From assembly GCF_014193895.1 (NCBI RefSeq), contig NZ_BLZR01000001.1:4402001-4466000 (forward strand): a stretch of 64,000 bases of DNA, given 5' to 3'. Shown here one piece after another: positions 33,833-41,787 of the stretch. Each line of letters begins with the position of its first letter. The first letter of the stretch is position 1. A program made the translations under genes and the position numbers. Below the pieces are notes generated by a model. It was not told the origin of the DNA. It did not search any database and was given only the letters and a program-made list of their open reading frames with translations. Source of the stretch: Clostridium fungisolvens. GTDB taxonomy: Bacteria; Bacillota; Clostridia; Clostridiales; Clostridiaceae.

Positions 33833-34156
33833 CTAGAATGTTTCTCCACACTTCTTACATACTCTTACTTTAGTTCCGTCTTCTAAAACCTTATGGCTTA
33901 TTCTAGTTGCGCTTTTACATTTATCGCAATATAGCATAACCTTTGAACTATATATTGGTGATTCAACCTTAATTATTCCACCTTGCATGTTTGTTCTGCT
34001 TGGTTTTTCATGTTTACTCACTATGTTAACACCTTTTACAAGAACTTTTCCTGTCTTTGGTGATACTTGTAAAACTTCACCGATCTTACCTGAATCTTTT
34101 CCTGATATTACAACTACAGTGTCGTTTTTTCTAACATGTACCTTCATCTTAGCCAC
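33833..34156 (-). CDS. rplX: 50S ribosomal protein L24
   Basis: L24 initiates 50S assembly. The 107-residue protein has an N-terminal KOW motif (VVVISGKDSGKIGEVLQV) and ends with a CDKC...CKKC zinc-ribbon-like extension (about 80-105), a pattern of clostridial L24 that Bacillus lacks. AGGAGG precedes the ATG. Confidence 0.98.
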   Translation of the reverse strand: MAKMKVHVRKNDTVVVISGKDSGKIGEVLQVSPKTGKVLVKGVNIVSKHEKPSRTNMQGGIIKVESPIYSSKVMLYCDKCKSATRISHKVLEDGTKVRVCKKCGETF

Positions 34157-34167
34157 CTCCTAATCTA

Positions 34168-34536
34168 TTATAGAACTTCAGGTGCTAATGATAAAATTTT
34201 GTTAAATTCCTTATCTCTTAGCTCCCTAGCAACTGGTCCGAAGATACGAGTTCCTCTTGGTTGCTTATCTTCCTTTATAATAACTGCAGCATTCTCATCA
34301 AATTTGATGTATGAACCATCTGCTCTTCTTAGTCCTCTTACTGATCTAACGATAACTGCTTTTACAACATCACCTTTTTTAACAACTCCGCCTGGTGTTG
34401 CACTTTTAACACTAGCAACGATTATATCTCCGATGTTACCATACTTTCTTTTTGAACCGCCTAAAACTCTGATACACATTATTTCCTTTGCTCCAGAATT
34501 ATCTGCAATTTTAAGTAAGGTTTGTTGTTGTATCAT
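34168..34536 (-). CDS. rplN: 50S ribosomal protein L14
   Basis: L14 forms an inter-subunit bridge and is the docking site of the silencing factor RsfS. The 122-residue product starts MIQQQTLLKIADNSGAKE and has GDVVKAVIVRSVRGLRR and the terminal KILSLAPEVL. AAAGGAGGG precedes the ATG. It heads the spc segment. Confidence 0.98.
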   Translation of the reverse strand: MIQQQTLLKIADNSGAKEIMCIRVLGGSKRKYGNIGDIIVASVKSATPGGVVKKGDVVKAVIVRSVRGLRRADGSYIKFDENAAVIIKEDKQPRGTRIFGPVARELRDKEFNKILSLAPEVL

Positions 34537-34568
34537 TGAATTACCCTCCTTTCGAAACTTAAGCTAAA

Positions 34569-34823
34569 TTACTTAGCTCTTTCAATTATTTCAACAAGTC
34601 TCCATCTCTTATCCTTTGATAATGGTCTTGTTTCCATTATTTGTACTCTATCATTAACTTTTGCTTCATTATTTTCATCATGAGCTTTAAACTTAGTAGT
34701 TCTGTTAACTGTCTTTCCATACAATGGATGTCTTACCTTAGTTTCAACTGCAACTACTATAGTCTTATCCATTTTATCTGAAACAACTCTTCCTATTCTC
34801 TTTTTTCTTAATCCTCTTTCCAC
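34569..34823 (-). CDS. rpsQ: 30S ribosomal protein S17
   Basis: The 84-residue OB-fold protein binds 16S rRNA early in assembly. It starts with GTG at 34823, 8 bases after AAAGGAGG. RIGRVVSDKMDKTIVV and HPLYGKTVNRTTKF are conserved. It is the last gene of the S10 segment. Confidence 0.98.
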   Translation of the reverse strand: MERGLRKKRIGRVVSDKMDKTIVVAVETKVRHPLYGKTVNRTTKFKAHDENNEAKVNDRVQIMETRPLSKDKRWRLVEIIERAK

Positions 34824-34843
34824 AGGACAAACCTCCTTTCAGA

Positions 34844-35056
34844 CTATTGTTGGAATGCCTTCAATTCTTCTTCTCTTATTATTGTTTTAATTTGAGCTAT
34901 TGATTTCTTAACTTCTCTTATTCTCATTGGATTTTCCAATTGGCCAGTTGCTAATTGGAATCTTAAATTGAATAATTCAGCTTTAAGGTCGTTTAATTTA
35001 ACCTTTAAATCTTGAGGATTGCTTGATCTTAATTCTTTTAATTCTGTAGCTTTCAT
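34844..35056 (-). CDS. rpmC: 50S ribosomal protein L29
   Basis: The 70-residue helical-hairpin protein lies at the exit tunnel, where SRP and trigger factor dock. It has ELFNLRFQLATGQLEN. The ATG overlaps the rplP stop by one base (TAATG), so translation is coupled. Confidence 0.98.
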   Translation of the reverse strand: MKATELKELRSSNPQDLKVKLNDLKAELFNLRFQLATGQLENPMRIREVKKSIAQIKTIIREEELKAFQQ

Positions 35057-35490
35057 TATTCTTCACCACCCATTTCCTCAAAATCTCTTCTTGTAACGAA
35101 CTTAGTCTTTACAGGAAGTTTGTGTGATGCAAGTCTCATAGCTTCTCTAGCTACTTCTTCTTGAACTCCTGATAATTCGAATAATACTCTACCTGGTTTA
35201 ACAACTGCTACCCAGTATTCAGGTGAACCTTTACCAGATCCCATTCTTGTTTCAGCAGGTTTTTCAGTTACTGGCTTATCAGGGAATATCTTTATCCAAA
35301 GCTTACCGCCTCTTCTAATGTATCTGTTTATAGCTATTCTCGCTGACTCTATTTGATTGCTTGTTATCCATCCACAAGTTGTAGCTTGAATTCCGTAGTC
35401 TCCGTACGCAAGGAAATTACCTCTTGTAGCTTTACCTGTCATTCTACCACGTTGTACCTTACGATGCTTTACTCTTTTAGGCATTAACAT
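35056..35490 (-). CDS. rplP: 50S ribosomal protein L16
   Basis: L16 contacts A-site tRNA. The 144-residue product begins MLMPKRVKHRKVQRGRM and has GRMTGKATRGNFLAYGDYG and RMGSGKGSPEYWVAVVKPG. GGAGG lies upstream; the third codon is a second in-frame ATG, which may be the actual start. Confidence 0.97.
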   Translation of the reverse strand: MLMPKRVKHRKVQRGRMTGKATRGNFLAYGDYGIQATTCGWITSNQIESARIAINRYIRRGGKLWIKIFPDKPVTEKPAETRMGSGKGSPEYWVAVVKPGRVLFELSGVQEEVAREAMRLASHKLPVKTKFVTRRDFEEMGGEE

Positions 35491-35511
35491 GATGTTATTC
35501 CTCCTTTCTTA

Positions 35512-36177
35512 CTATGCGTTTACTTGTTCTTTCTCTACTTTTTTAGTTGGAAGAACTTCTCCATTGTAAACCCAAACTTTTACTCCAATTTTACCGTAAG
35601 TAGTATCTGCTTCAGCAAATCCATAATCTATATCTGCTCTTAAAGTTTGTAGTGGAATTGTTCCTTCATGATAAAATTCAGCTCTTGCAATTTCAGCTCC
35701 GCCAAGTCTTCCTGAACAAGCAGTTTTAACACCCTTAACTCCAGTCTTCATAGCTCTTTGTATTGTTTGCTTCATTGCTCTTCTGAATGATATTCTCTTT
35801 TCTAATTGTGAAGCTATGTTTTCAGCCATTAATTGAGCATCAGCTTCAGCACTTTTAACTTCCACTATGTTAATTAGAACGTTCTTTTCTTTGATGAACT
35901 TTTCTAATTTAACTTTTAGACTTTCAATACCAGCTCCGCCTCTACCGATGATAACACCAGGTTTAGCAGTGTGTATATTTAATTTAACTCTCTTTGCAGC
36001 TCTTTCTATTTCTATCTTAGAAATACCTGCTGAGTATAATTCTTTCTTCACGAATGTTCTTATTTGATGATCTTCAACTAAGTTGTCTGCGAAGTTCTTC
36101 TTATCAGCATACCATTTAGCATTCCAATCTTTAATAACGCCAACTCTTAATCCATGAGGATGCACTTTTTGACCCAT
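35512..36177 (-). CDS. rpsC: 30S ribosomal protein S3
   Basis: S3 lines the mRNA entry channel. The 221-residue protein has MGQKVHPHGLRVGVIKDW at the start, a KH domain with GVIIGRGGAGIESLK (about 75-90) and the C-terminal YGFAEADTTYGKIGVKVWV. GAAGGAGGG precedes the ATG. Confidence 0.98.
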   Translation of the reverse strand: MGQKVHPHGLRVGVIKDWNAKWYADKKNFADNLVEDHQIRTFVKKELYSAGISKIEIERAAKRVKLNIHTAKPGVIIGRGGAGIESLKVKLEKFIKEKNVLINIVEVKSAEADAQLMAENIASQLEKRISFRRAMKQTIQRAMKTGVKGVKTACSGRLGGAEIARAEFYHEGTIPLQTLRADIDYGFAEADTTYGKIGVKVWVYNGEVLPTKKVEKEQVNA

Positions 36178-36194
36178 CTGTTTCCCTCCTTCTA

Positions 36195-36530
36195 TTAAGC
36201 TCTTTCTTTAACAACTAGTGTTATATGACTTGTTCTCTTGTTTATTCTGAATGCTCTACCTTGAGCGTGAGGTCTGAATCTCTTTAATGTTGGTCCTTGA
36301 CCTACATGTGCTTGTGCTACAAATAATCTGCTAACATCTAAACTATGATTGTTTTCAGCGTTAGCAACAGCTGACTTAAGTACTTTGTTTATTACTTCAG
36401 CAGCATCTTTTGGAGTGTATTGTAATATAGCAAAAGCTTCATTAACATTTTTTCCTCTTATTAAATCAAGAACAACTCCTACTTTTAAAGGAGACATTCT
36501 TACATACTTAGCTATAGCTTTAGCTTCCAT
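36195..36530 (-). CDS. rplV: 50S ribosomal protein L22
   Basis: L22 lines the exit tunnel, and mutations in its loop give macrolide resistance in other bacteria. The 111-residue product has MEAKAIAKYVRMSPLKV, the SVANAENNHSLD core and the loop PTLKRFRPHAQGRAFRI. GAGGAA precedes the ATG. Confidence 0.98.
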   Translation of the reverse strand: MEAKAIAKYVRMSPLKVGVVLDLIRGKNVNEAFAILQYTPKDAAEVINKVLKSAVANAENNHSLDVSRLFVAQAHVGQGPTLKRFRPHAQGRAFRINKRTSHITLVVKERA

Positions 36531-36554
36531 TCTAAGTTCCTCCTTTCCAGGCTA

Positions 36555-36836
36555 TTACTTTCTCTTTGAAGTCTTTTCTGTATCAACATGACCTTTGAAA
36601 GTTCTTGTCAATGCAAATTCACCTAATTTATGTCCAACCATATCTTCTGATACATAAACTGGAACGTGCTTTCTTCCATCATGTACAGCAATTGTATGAC
36701 CAATCATTTGTGGGAATATAGTTGAGCTTCTTGACCAAGTCTTTACAACTTTCTTGTCACCAGCTTGATTCATTTCTTCTATTTTCTTCATAAGACCAGC
36801 ATGCACGAAAGGTCCCTTTTTAGTTGATCTACTCAC
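36555..36836 (-). CDS. rpsS: 30S ribosomal protein S19
   Basis: The 93-residue 30S head protein binds with S13. It has SRSTKKGPFV, WSRSSTIFPQMIGHTIAVH and the HKLGEFALTRTFKGH stretch. It follows rplB by about 70 bases, with GGAGG before the ATG. Confidence 0.98.
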   Translation of the reverse strand: MSRSTKKGPFVHAGLMKKIEEMNQAGDKKVVKTWSRSSTIFPQMIGHTIAVHDGRKHVPVYVSEDMVGHKLGEFALTRTFKGHVDTEKTSKRK

Positions 36837-36905
36837 TAGAATATCCTCCCTTCACTTTCCGAATAAGTTAGTAAGCTATGAAGAGAATTAAACACTCTCT
36901 TCATA

Positions 36906-37739
36906 CTACTTGTTGTTTCTTCTCTTAATGATGAATCTATCTGAGTATTTTTTATGCTTTCTTGTCTTGTATCCAAGAGCTGGTTTACCCCATGGTGTTA
37001 ATGGTGATGGTCTACCTACTGGTGACTTACCTTCACCACCTCCGTGTGGATGGTCTACTGGGTTCATTACAGATCCTCTTACAGTTGGTCTCCAACCCAT
37101 GTGTCTCTTTCTACCAGCTTTACCTATCTTGATGATTTCATGTGTTAAGTTTGATACAGTTCCTATAGTAGCTCTGCATTCAATTCTAACATATCTCATT
37201 TCACCTGAAGGTAATCTTAAAGTAGCATATCCGCCTTCTTTAGCCATTAGCTGAGCAGCTGTACCAGCTGATCTAACCATTTGGCCACCCTTACCAGCTT
37301 GTAATTCTACATTGTGTACAAATGTACCAACTGGAATGTTCTTTAAAGGAAGAGCGTTTCCTGGTTTTATATCTGATTCTGGTCCTGATACTATTACATC
37401 TCCAACTTTTAATCCAACTGGAGCAAGTATGTATCTCTTCTCACCATCAGCATATACAACAAGTGCTATATAAGCAGATCTGTTTGGATCGTATTCTATA
37501 GTAGCAACCTTTGCTGTAATTCCATCTTTGTTTCTCTTAAAATCGATAATTCTGTATTTTCTCTTAGCTCCACCACCGTGGTGTCTAACAGTTATTTTAC
37601 CCTGTGCATTTCTACCACCAGTACTACTTAATGATACAAGAAGTGATTTCTCAGGTATATCAGTAGTAATTTCTTCGAAAGTAGACATAGTCATATTTCT
37701 TCTTGATGGAGTGGTAGGGTTAAACTTCTTAACTGCCAT
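36906..37739 (-). CDS. rplB: 50S ribosomal protein L2
   Basis: L2 is required for subunit association and supports the peptidyl-transferase centre. The 277-residue protein shows the RNA-binding core (GRNAQGKITVRHHGGGAKR) and the C-terminal MNPVDHPHGGGEGKSPVGR with the histidine implicated in activity. AAGGAGGG precedes the ATG. Confidence 0.98.
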   Translation of the reverse strand: MAVKKFNPTTPSRRNMTMSTFEEITTDIPEKSLLVSLSSTGGRNAQGKITVRHHGGGAKRKYRIIDFKRNKDGITAKVATIEYDPNRSAYIALVVYADGEKRYILAPVGLKVGDVIVSGPESDIKPGNALPLKNIPVGTFVHNVELQAGKGGQMVRSAGTAAQLMAKEGGYATLRLPSGEMRYVRIECRATIGTVSNLTHEIIKIGKAGRKRHMGWRPTVRGSVMNPVDHPHGGGEGKSPVGRPSPLTPWGKPALGYKTRKHKKYSDRFIIKRRNNK

Positions 37740-37796
37740 TTAAATTCCCTCCTTCTTACGCTTATCTGGCCTTACGACCAATAACTGCTTTTATTA

Positions 37797-38093
37797 TTAT
37801 TGCATTCCTTCAAAGAATTCAATATTCTTGCTATCAGCTGTTAATTTAACTACAGCTTTCTTGAAGTCAGCTCTCTTTCCGATGTGAACGCCAACTCTCT
37901 TTGTTTTTCCTTCAACTCTCATAGTTTTAACATCTTCAACTGTTACGCCGAAAACTTCTTCTACAGCTTTCTTTATTTGAACTTTGTTTGCTGATTTATG
38001 AACTATGAAGGTGTATTTTTTTTCTGCCATTATTGCCATACTCTTTTCAGTTATAACTGGCTTTCTTATTATATCATGGCTATTTAAATTCAT
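37797..38093 (-). CDS. rplW: 50S ribosomal protein L23
   Basis: L23 docks trigger factor and SRP at the exit tunnel. The 98-residue product has IIRKPVITEKS and YTFIVHKSANKVQIKKAVE. Its ATG overlaps the rplD stop by one base (TAATG). Confidence 0.97.
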   Translation of the reverse strand: MNLNSHDIIRKPVITEKSMAIMAEKKYTFIVHKSANKVQIKKAVEEVFGVTVEDVKTMRVEGKTKRVGVHIGKRADFKKAVVKLTADSKNIEFFEGMQ

Positions 38094-38713
38094 TATGCGT
38101 ACACCTCCTCAATCTTAGCTACTGCATCTTTAGTGATCACTAGCTTATCATATTTTAATAAATCATAAACATTAATATTATTTACTGGAACTACTGCAAC
38201 TCCAGGAATATTTCTTGCTGATTTATATACATTTTCATTTGATTCAGCAGTTACTATTAATGTCTTCTTTGCTTCTAAAGCATTTAAAAGACTAATAACT
38301 TGCTTTGTCTTTGGAGTTTCGAAATCTAAACCTTCAAGAACTAATAAGCTGTTATCAACTACTTTGCTGCTTAATGCAGATTTCATAGCAACTCTTCTCA
38401 TAGTCTTTGGTATAGATACTCTATAACTTCTTGGCTTTGGTGCAAATACAATACCACCGTGTGCCCATTGTGGTGATCTAGTTGAACCTTGTCTTGCTCT
38501 ACCAGTTCCTTTTTGTCTCCATGGCTTTATTCCACCACCTGAAACTTCAGCTCTTGTTTTAGCTGATTGAGTTCCTTGTCTTTTATTAGCAAGCAATGCT
38601 ACAACTACTTGATGCATTGCATGTTCATTTATTTCAACTCCGAACACATTTTCATTTAATTGGAAATCTCCAACTTTTTGTCCTTCTTTATTAAATAATC
38701 CTACTACAGGCAT
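38093..38713 (-). CDS. rplD: 50S ribosomal protein L4
   Basis: L4 lines the exit tunnel; in E. coli it autoregulates the S10 operon. The second of two consecutive ATG codons (38713) is preferred from spacing to GGAGG and gives 206 residues; the alternative starts at 38716. KTRAEVSGGGIKPWRQKGTGRARQ (in parts) and KPRSYRVSIPKTMRR are conserved. Confidence 0.97.
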   Translation of the reverse strand: MPVVGLFNKEGQKVGDFQLNENVFGVEINEHAMHQVVVALLANKRQGTQSAKTRAEVSGGGIKPWRQKGTGRARQGSTRSPQWAHGGIVFAPKPRSYRVSIPKTMRRVAMKSALSSKVVDNSLLVLEGLDFETPKTKQVISLLNALEAKKTLIVTAESNENVYKSARNIPGVAVVPVNNINVYDLLKYDKLVITKDAVAKIEEVYA

Positions 38714-38738
38714 CATTATTCCTCCTTTCTAAAGAAAA

Positions 38739-39368
38739 TTAACCCTTAACTGAGTTTCTTATAACTACAGTTCCCTTATTAGGACCTGGGATACCACCCT
38801 TTATTAGTATAAGATTCTTTTCAGGCATTACTTTTACAACTTCTAAATTAAGAACAGTTGTATTTTCAGCGCCCATATGTCCAGGCATTTTCTTATTCTT
38901 AAATGTTCTTGATGGATCTGAAGAAGCTCCCATTGAACCAACAGATCTGTGGAACTTAGAACCGTGAGTCATTGGTCCTCTGTGTCCATTCCATCTCTTT
39001 ATTGTTCCTTGGAATCCCTTACCTTTTGATATACCAGAAACATCGATTTTTTCTCCAACTTGGAATAAGTCAGCTTTTATTTCTTGACCTACTTCATAAG
39101 CTGATACATCTTCAAGTCTGAACTCTTTAAGACGTCTCTTTAATGCAACACCAGCTTTTGCAAAGTGTCCTTTCATTGGTTTGTTAACCAACTTTTCTCT
39201 TACATCACCGAATCCAACTTGAATTGCTTCATAACCATCTTTTTCAACAGTCTTCTTTTGAACAACTACACATGGACCAGCTTCAACAACAGTTACTGGA
39301 ACAACCTTACCATTTTGATCAAATATTTGAGTCATCCCAATCTTTTTTCCTAATATTGCTTTTTTCAT
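38739..39368 (-). CDS. rplC: 50S ribosomal protein L3
   Basis: L3 starts 50S assembly and reaches the peptidyl-transferase centre. The 209-residue product has KKAILGKKIGMTQIFD, GTIKRWNGHRGPMTHGSKF with the conserved Gln region, and the MPGHMGAENTTVLNL segment. AGGAGG precedes the ATG. Confidence 0.98.
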   Translation of the reverse strand: MKKAILGKKIGMTQIFDQNGKVVPVTVVEAGPCVVVQKKTVEKDGYEAIQVGFGDVREKLVNKPMKGHFAKAGVALKRRLKEFRLEDVSAYEVGQEIKADLFQVGEKIDVSGISKGKGFQGTIKRWNGHRGPMTHGSKFHRSVGSMGASSDPSRTFKNKKMPGHMGAENTTVLNLEVVKVMPEKNLILIKGGIPGPNKGTVVIRNSVKG

Positions 39369-39451
39369 GTGGTTACACCTCCTAAACTTATTAGCGGATT
39401 ACTATCAAGCAATCATAATAGTTCAAAATCATAAAAACTTATAATCTAAAA

Positions 39452-39760
39452 TTAAAGCTTTATTTCGATATCTACACCTGCTGGAAGATTTAATCTCATT
39501 AACGCATCAACAGTTTTTGGTGATGGATTAACTATATCGATTAATCTCTTGTGAGTTCTGATTTCGAACTGCTCTCTTGAATCCTTATATTTGTGAACTG
39601 CTCTAAGAACTGTTATAACATCTTTTTCTGTAGGTAGTGGAACTGGTCCTGCAACCTTTGCTCCAGTAGCCTTAGCAGTTTCAACAATTTTTTCAGCAGA
39701 TTGATCTAATATTGTGTGATCAAACGCTTTTAATCTGATTCTTATTTTTTGTTTTGACAT
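39452..39760 (-). CDS. rpsJ: 30S ribosomal protein S10
   Basis: S10 is both a 30S head protein and the NusE antitermination factor that binds NusB and NusG. The 102-residue product begins SKQKIRIRLKAFDHTILDQS and has VAGPVPLPTEKDV and the C-terminal LPAGVDIEIKL. It opens the long S10-spc operon, behind a strong promoter and a 196-base leader. AAAAGGAGGG precedes the ATG. Confidence 0.98.
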   Translation of the reverse strand: MSKQKIRIRLKAFDHTILDQSAEKIVETAKATGAKVAGPVPLPTEKDVITVLRAVHKYKDSREQFEIRTHKRLIDIVNPSPKTVDALMRLNLPAGVDIEIKL

Positions 39761-39956
39761 TTGCTTTCCCTCCTTTTCATGTACGCATTACTTCTTACGC
39801 ACAACAGCGGAACTTCTGTAAACTGCACCGGGTGTTTCGTGTTTTTAGAAATAGTAATACAGATTCCCTGTCGTCGGATTCTAGATCCAGACATACTCAT
39901 CAAGAATTACCGGGAAGTCCCGCAACCTCTTGATTCATCACTGTTTGCTTTGCAAC
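39761..39956 (-). ncRNA. Structured 5' leader of the S10 operon
   Basis: About 196 bases between the start site and rpsJ. A nested hairpin at 39899-39934 has an outer stem ATCAAGA/TCTTGAT and inner stem CGGG/CCCG with an ACTT loop, separated by conserved-looking internal loops (GGTTG and GTAAT). GGAT/ATCC hairpin around CTAG follows at 39877-39889. It is GC-richer than the surrounding spacers and likely regulatory. The ligand (probably an S10-operon protein) is not identifiable from sequence alone. Confidence 0.6.
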
Positions 39957-39962
39957 TTCTTT

Positions 39963-39991
39963 ATTATACTATGAACAAATTTGATTTTCAA
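39963..39991 (-). promoter_or_regulatory. Promoter of the S10-spc operon
   Basis: TTGAAA (39986-39991), 17 bases, perfect TATAAT (39963-39968) on the minus strand. Confidence 0.85.
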
Positions 39992-40026
39992 GCTTTTTTT
40001 ATCTTTTTACTTCATCTTTGCTAAAT

Positions 40027-40299
40027 AATCTATTTATTATACTTTCTTAGAAATTTGTCTGCAAATTCTGTTAAATTACTACACATTTTCTTATTTTGCT
40101 TATTATTTATTTTTCTATTCATTTTAAGTATGTACAAAATCAAAATCACTAAACATTTTTACGTATCTTTCTTATAAATATATCCGAAAAAAATTCAGCA
40201 TCACATAAATTCTTCTTTTTACTCTAGCCTTGAACTGATCACTTTTATGTCACACTAAAACTAATTATACACATACCTCAGTTCATTATAATTTTTAAA
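40027..40299. other. AT-rich spacer upstream of the S10 promoter
   Basis: Roughly 270 bases between the tuf terminator and the S10 promoter. I see no gene, RNA or clear regulatory element in it. Confidence 0.5.
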
Positions 40300-40341
40300 G
40301 AAAAAAGTAGCAAGTAAAGACGTCTCTTTACTTGCTACTTA
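40300..40341 (-). terminator. Terminator of the str operon (after tuf copy 1)
   Basis: AAGTAGCAAGTAAAG pairs perfectly with CTTTACTTGCTACTT around a 5-6 base loop and is followed on the minus strand by a T-run. It lies about 205 bases after the tuf stop, an unusually long 3' UTR. Confidence 0.93.
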
Positions 40342-40432
40342 AGGCCTTTTTGAACTTATGAATTAATATTGCGCTTATTAATTCATGTTTAAGTATATAC
40401 TCGAACCATTCCTTTACTCCAAATAATAATCA

Positions 40433-40448
40433 TAGTTTGCGCAAACTA
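40433..40448. repeat. 16-bp perfect palindrome in the tuf 3' UTR
   Basis: TAGTTTGCGCAAACTA is fully self-complementary. It lies between the tuf stop and its terminator. It could be a hairpin processing site or a protein-binding operator; neither is shown. Confidence 0.5.
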
Positions 40449-40547
40449 CTTTTACTATTTAGATTCAGGCATATTTCCCGAAAGTTCAACCGGTACTAAA
40501 GAATTTATATAAATTATAATTTAATACTAATTAAATGTGTAAGAATA

Positions 40548-41741
40548 TTAGCCGATGATGCTAGTAACAACACCTGAACCTACAGTTCTTCCACCTTCTC
40601 TTATAGCGAATCTTAATCCTTCATCCATCGCTACTTGAGTGATTAATTCAACGTTCATGTCGATGTGGTCTCCTGGCATAACCATTTCCATTCCTTCTGG
40701 TAACTTGATTGATCCTGTTACGTCAGTTGTTCTGAAATAGAATTGTGGTCTGTATCCATCGAAGAATGGTGTATGTCTTCCGCCTTCTTCTTTCTTAAGT
40801 ACGTATACTTGACCTACGAACTTGTTGTGTGGGTTTACTGATCCAGTTTTTGCTAATACTTGACCTCTTTCGATGTCTGTTCTTTGAACACCTCTTAAAA
40901 GAGCTCCTATATTATCTCCTGCTTGTGCTTCATCTAGTAACTTTCTGAACATTTCTATTCCTGTTACTACTGTCTTTCTTCTTTCTTCTGATAAACCGAT
41001 TATTTCTACTTCTTCACCTACATGTAGTATTCCCTTTTCAACTCTTCCTGTTGCAACTGTTCCTCTACCTGTGATTGTGAATACATCTTCTATTGGCATT
41101 AAGAATGGCTTATCTGTTGCTCTTTCTGGTGTTGGGATATAGCTATCTACTGCATCCATTAACTCACCTATGCAAGCTGTTGCTTCTGGGTCAGTTGGGT
41201 TTTCTAATGCTTTTAATGCTGATCCCTTTATTACTGGAATGTCGTCTCCTGGGAAGTTGTATTCGCTTAATAGTTCTCTAACTTCCATTTCAACTAATTC
41301 TAATAATTCTTCGTCGTCAACCATATCTGCTTTATTTAAGAATACTACTATATAGTCAACACCAACTCTTGATGCTAGTAGTATATGTTCTCTTGTTTGT
41401 GGCATTGGGCCATCTGCTGCTGATACAACTAATATAGCTCCATCCATTTGTGCTGCTCCTGTTATCATGTTCTTAACATAGTCAGCATGTCCTGGACAGT
41501 CAACGTGAGCATAGTGTCTGTTTTCTGTTTGGTACTCAACGTGTGCTGTATTGATTGTGATTCCTCTTTCTTTTTCTTCTGGTGCCTTATCTATTTCGTC
41601 ATACTTAAATGCTTCTGCAAATCCCTTGTTTGCTAATACTGATGTGATTGCAGCTGTTAATGTTGTCTTACCGTGGTCTACGTGTCCTATTGTTCCGATA
41701 TTTACGTGTGGCTTATTTCTTTCAAATTTAGACTTTGCCAT
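40548..41741 (-). CDS. tuf: Elongation factor Tu, copy 1
   Basis: EF-Tu delivers aminoacyl-tRNA to the ribosome. The 397-residue GTPase has GHVDHGKTT (G1), the switch II DCPGHADYVKN, NKADM and the C-terminal domains 2 and 3. The protein is identical to copy 2 at 59976. It is the last gene of the str operon, 46 bases after fusA. AGGAGG precedes the ATG. Divergence from copy 2 begins immediately outside the ATG and in the last few codons. Confidence 0.98.
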   Translation of the reverse strand: MAKSKFERNKPHVNIGTIGHVDHGKTTLTAAITSVLANKGFAEAFKYDEIDKAPEEKERGITINTAHVEYQTENRHYAHVDCPGHADYVKNMITGAAQMDGAILVVSAADGPMPQTREHILLASRVGVDYIVVFLNKADMVDDEELLELVEMEVRELLSEYNFPGDDIPVIKGSALKALENPTDPEATACIGELMDAVDSYIPTPERATDKPFLMPIEDVFTITGRGTVATGRVEKGILHVGEEVEIIGLSEERRKTVVTGIEMFRKLLDEAQAGDNIGALLRGVQRTDIERGQVLAKTGSVNPHNKFVGQVYVLKKEEGGRHTPFFDGYRPQFYFRTTDVTGSIKLPEGMEMVMPGDHIDMNVELITQVAMDEGLRFAIREGGRTVGSGVVTSIIG

Positions 41742-41787
41742 TTTTGAATTCCTCCTTAAAATAACTTTTATATAATTAAGCTATCTA

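Noticed and set aside
40328..40430. Protein-like 33-codon frame in the tuf 3' UTR
   Set aside because: It has no start codon and ends inside the terminator hairpin, so it is more likely chance.
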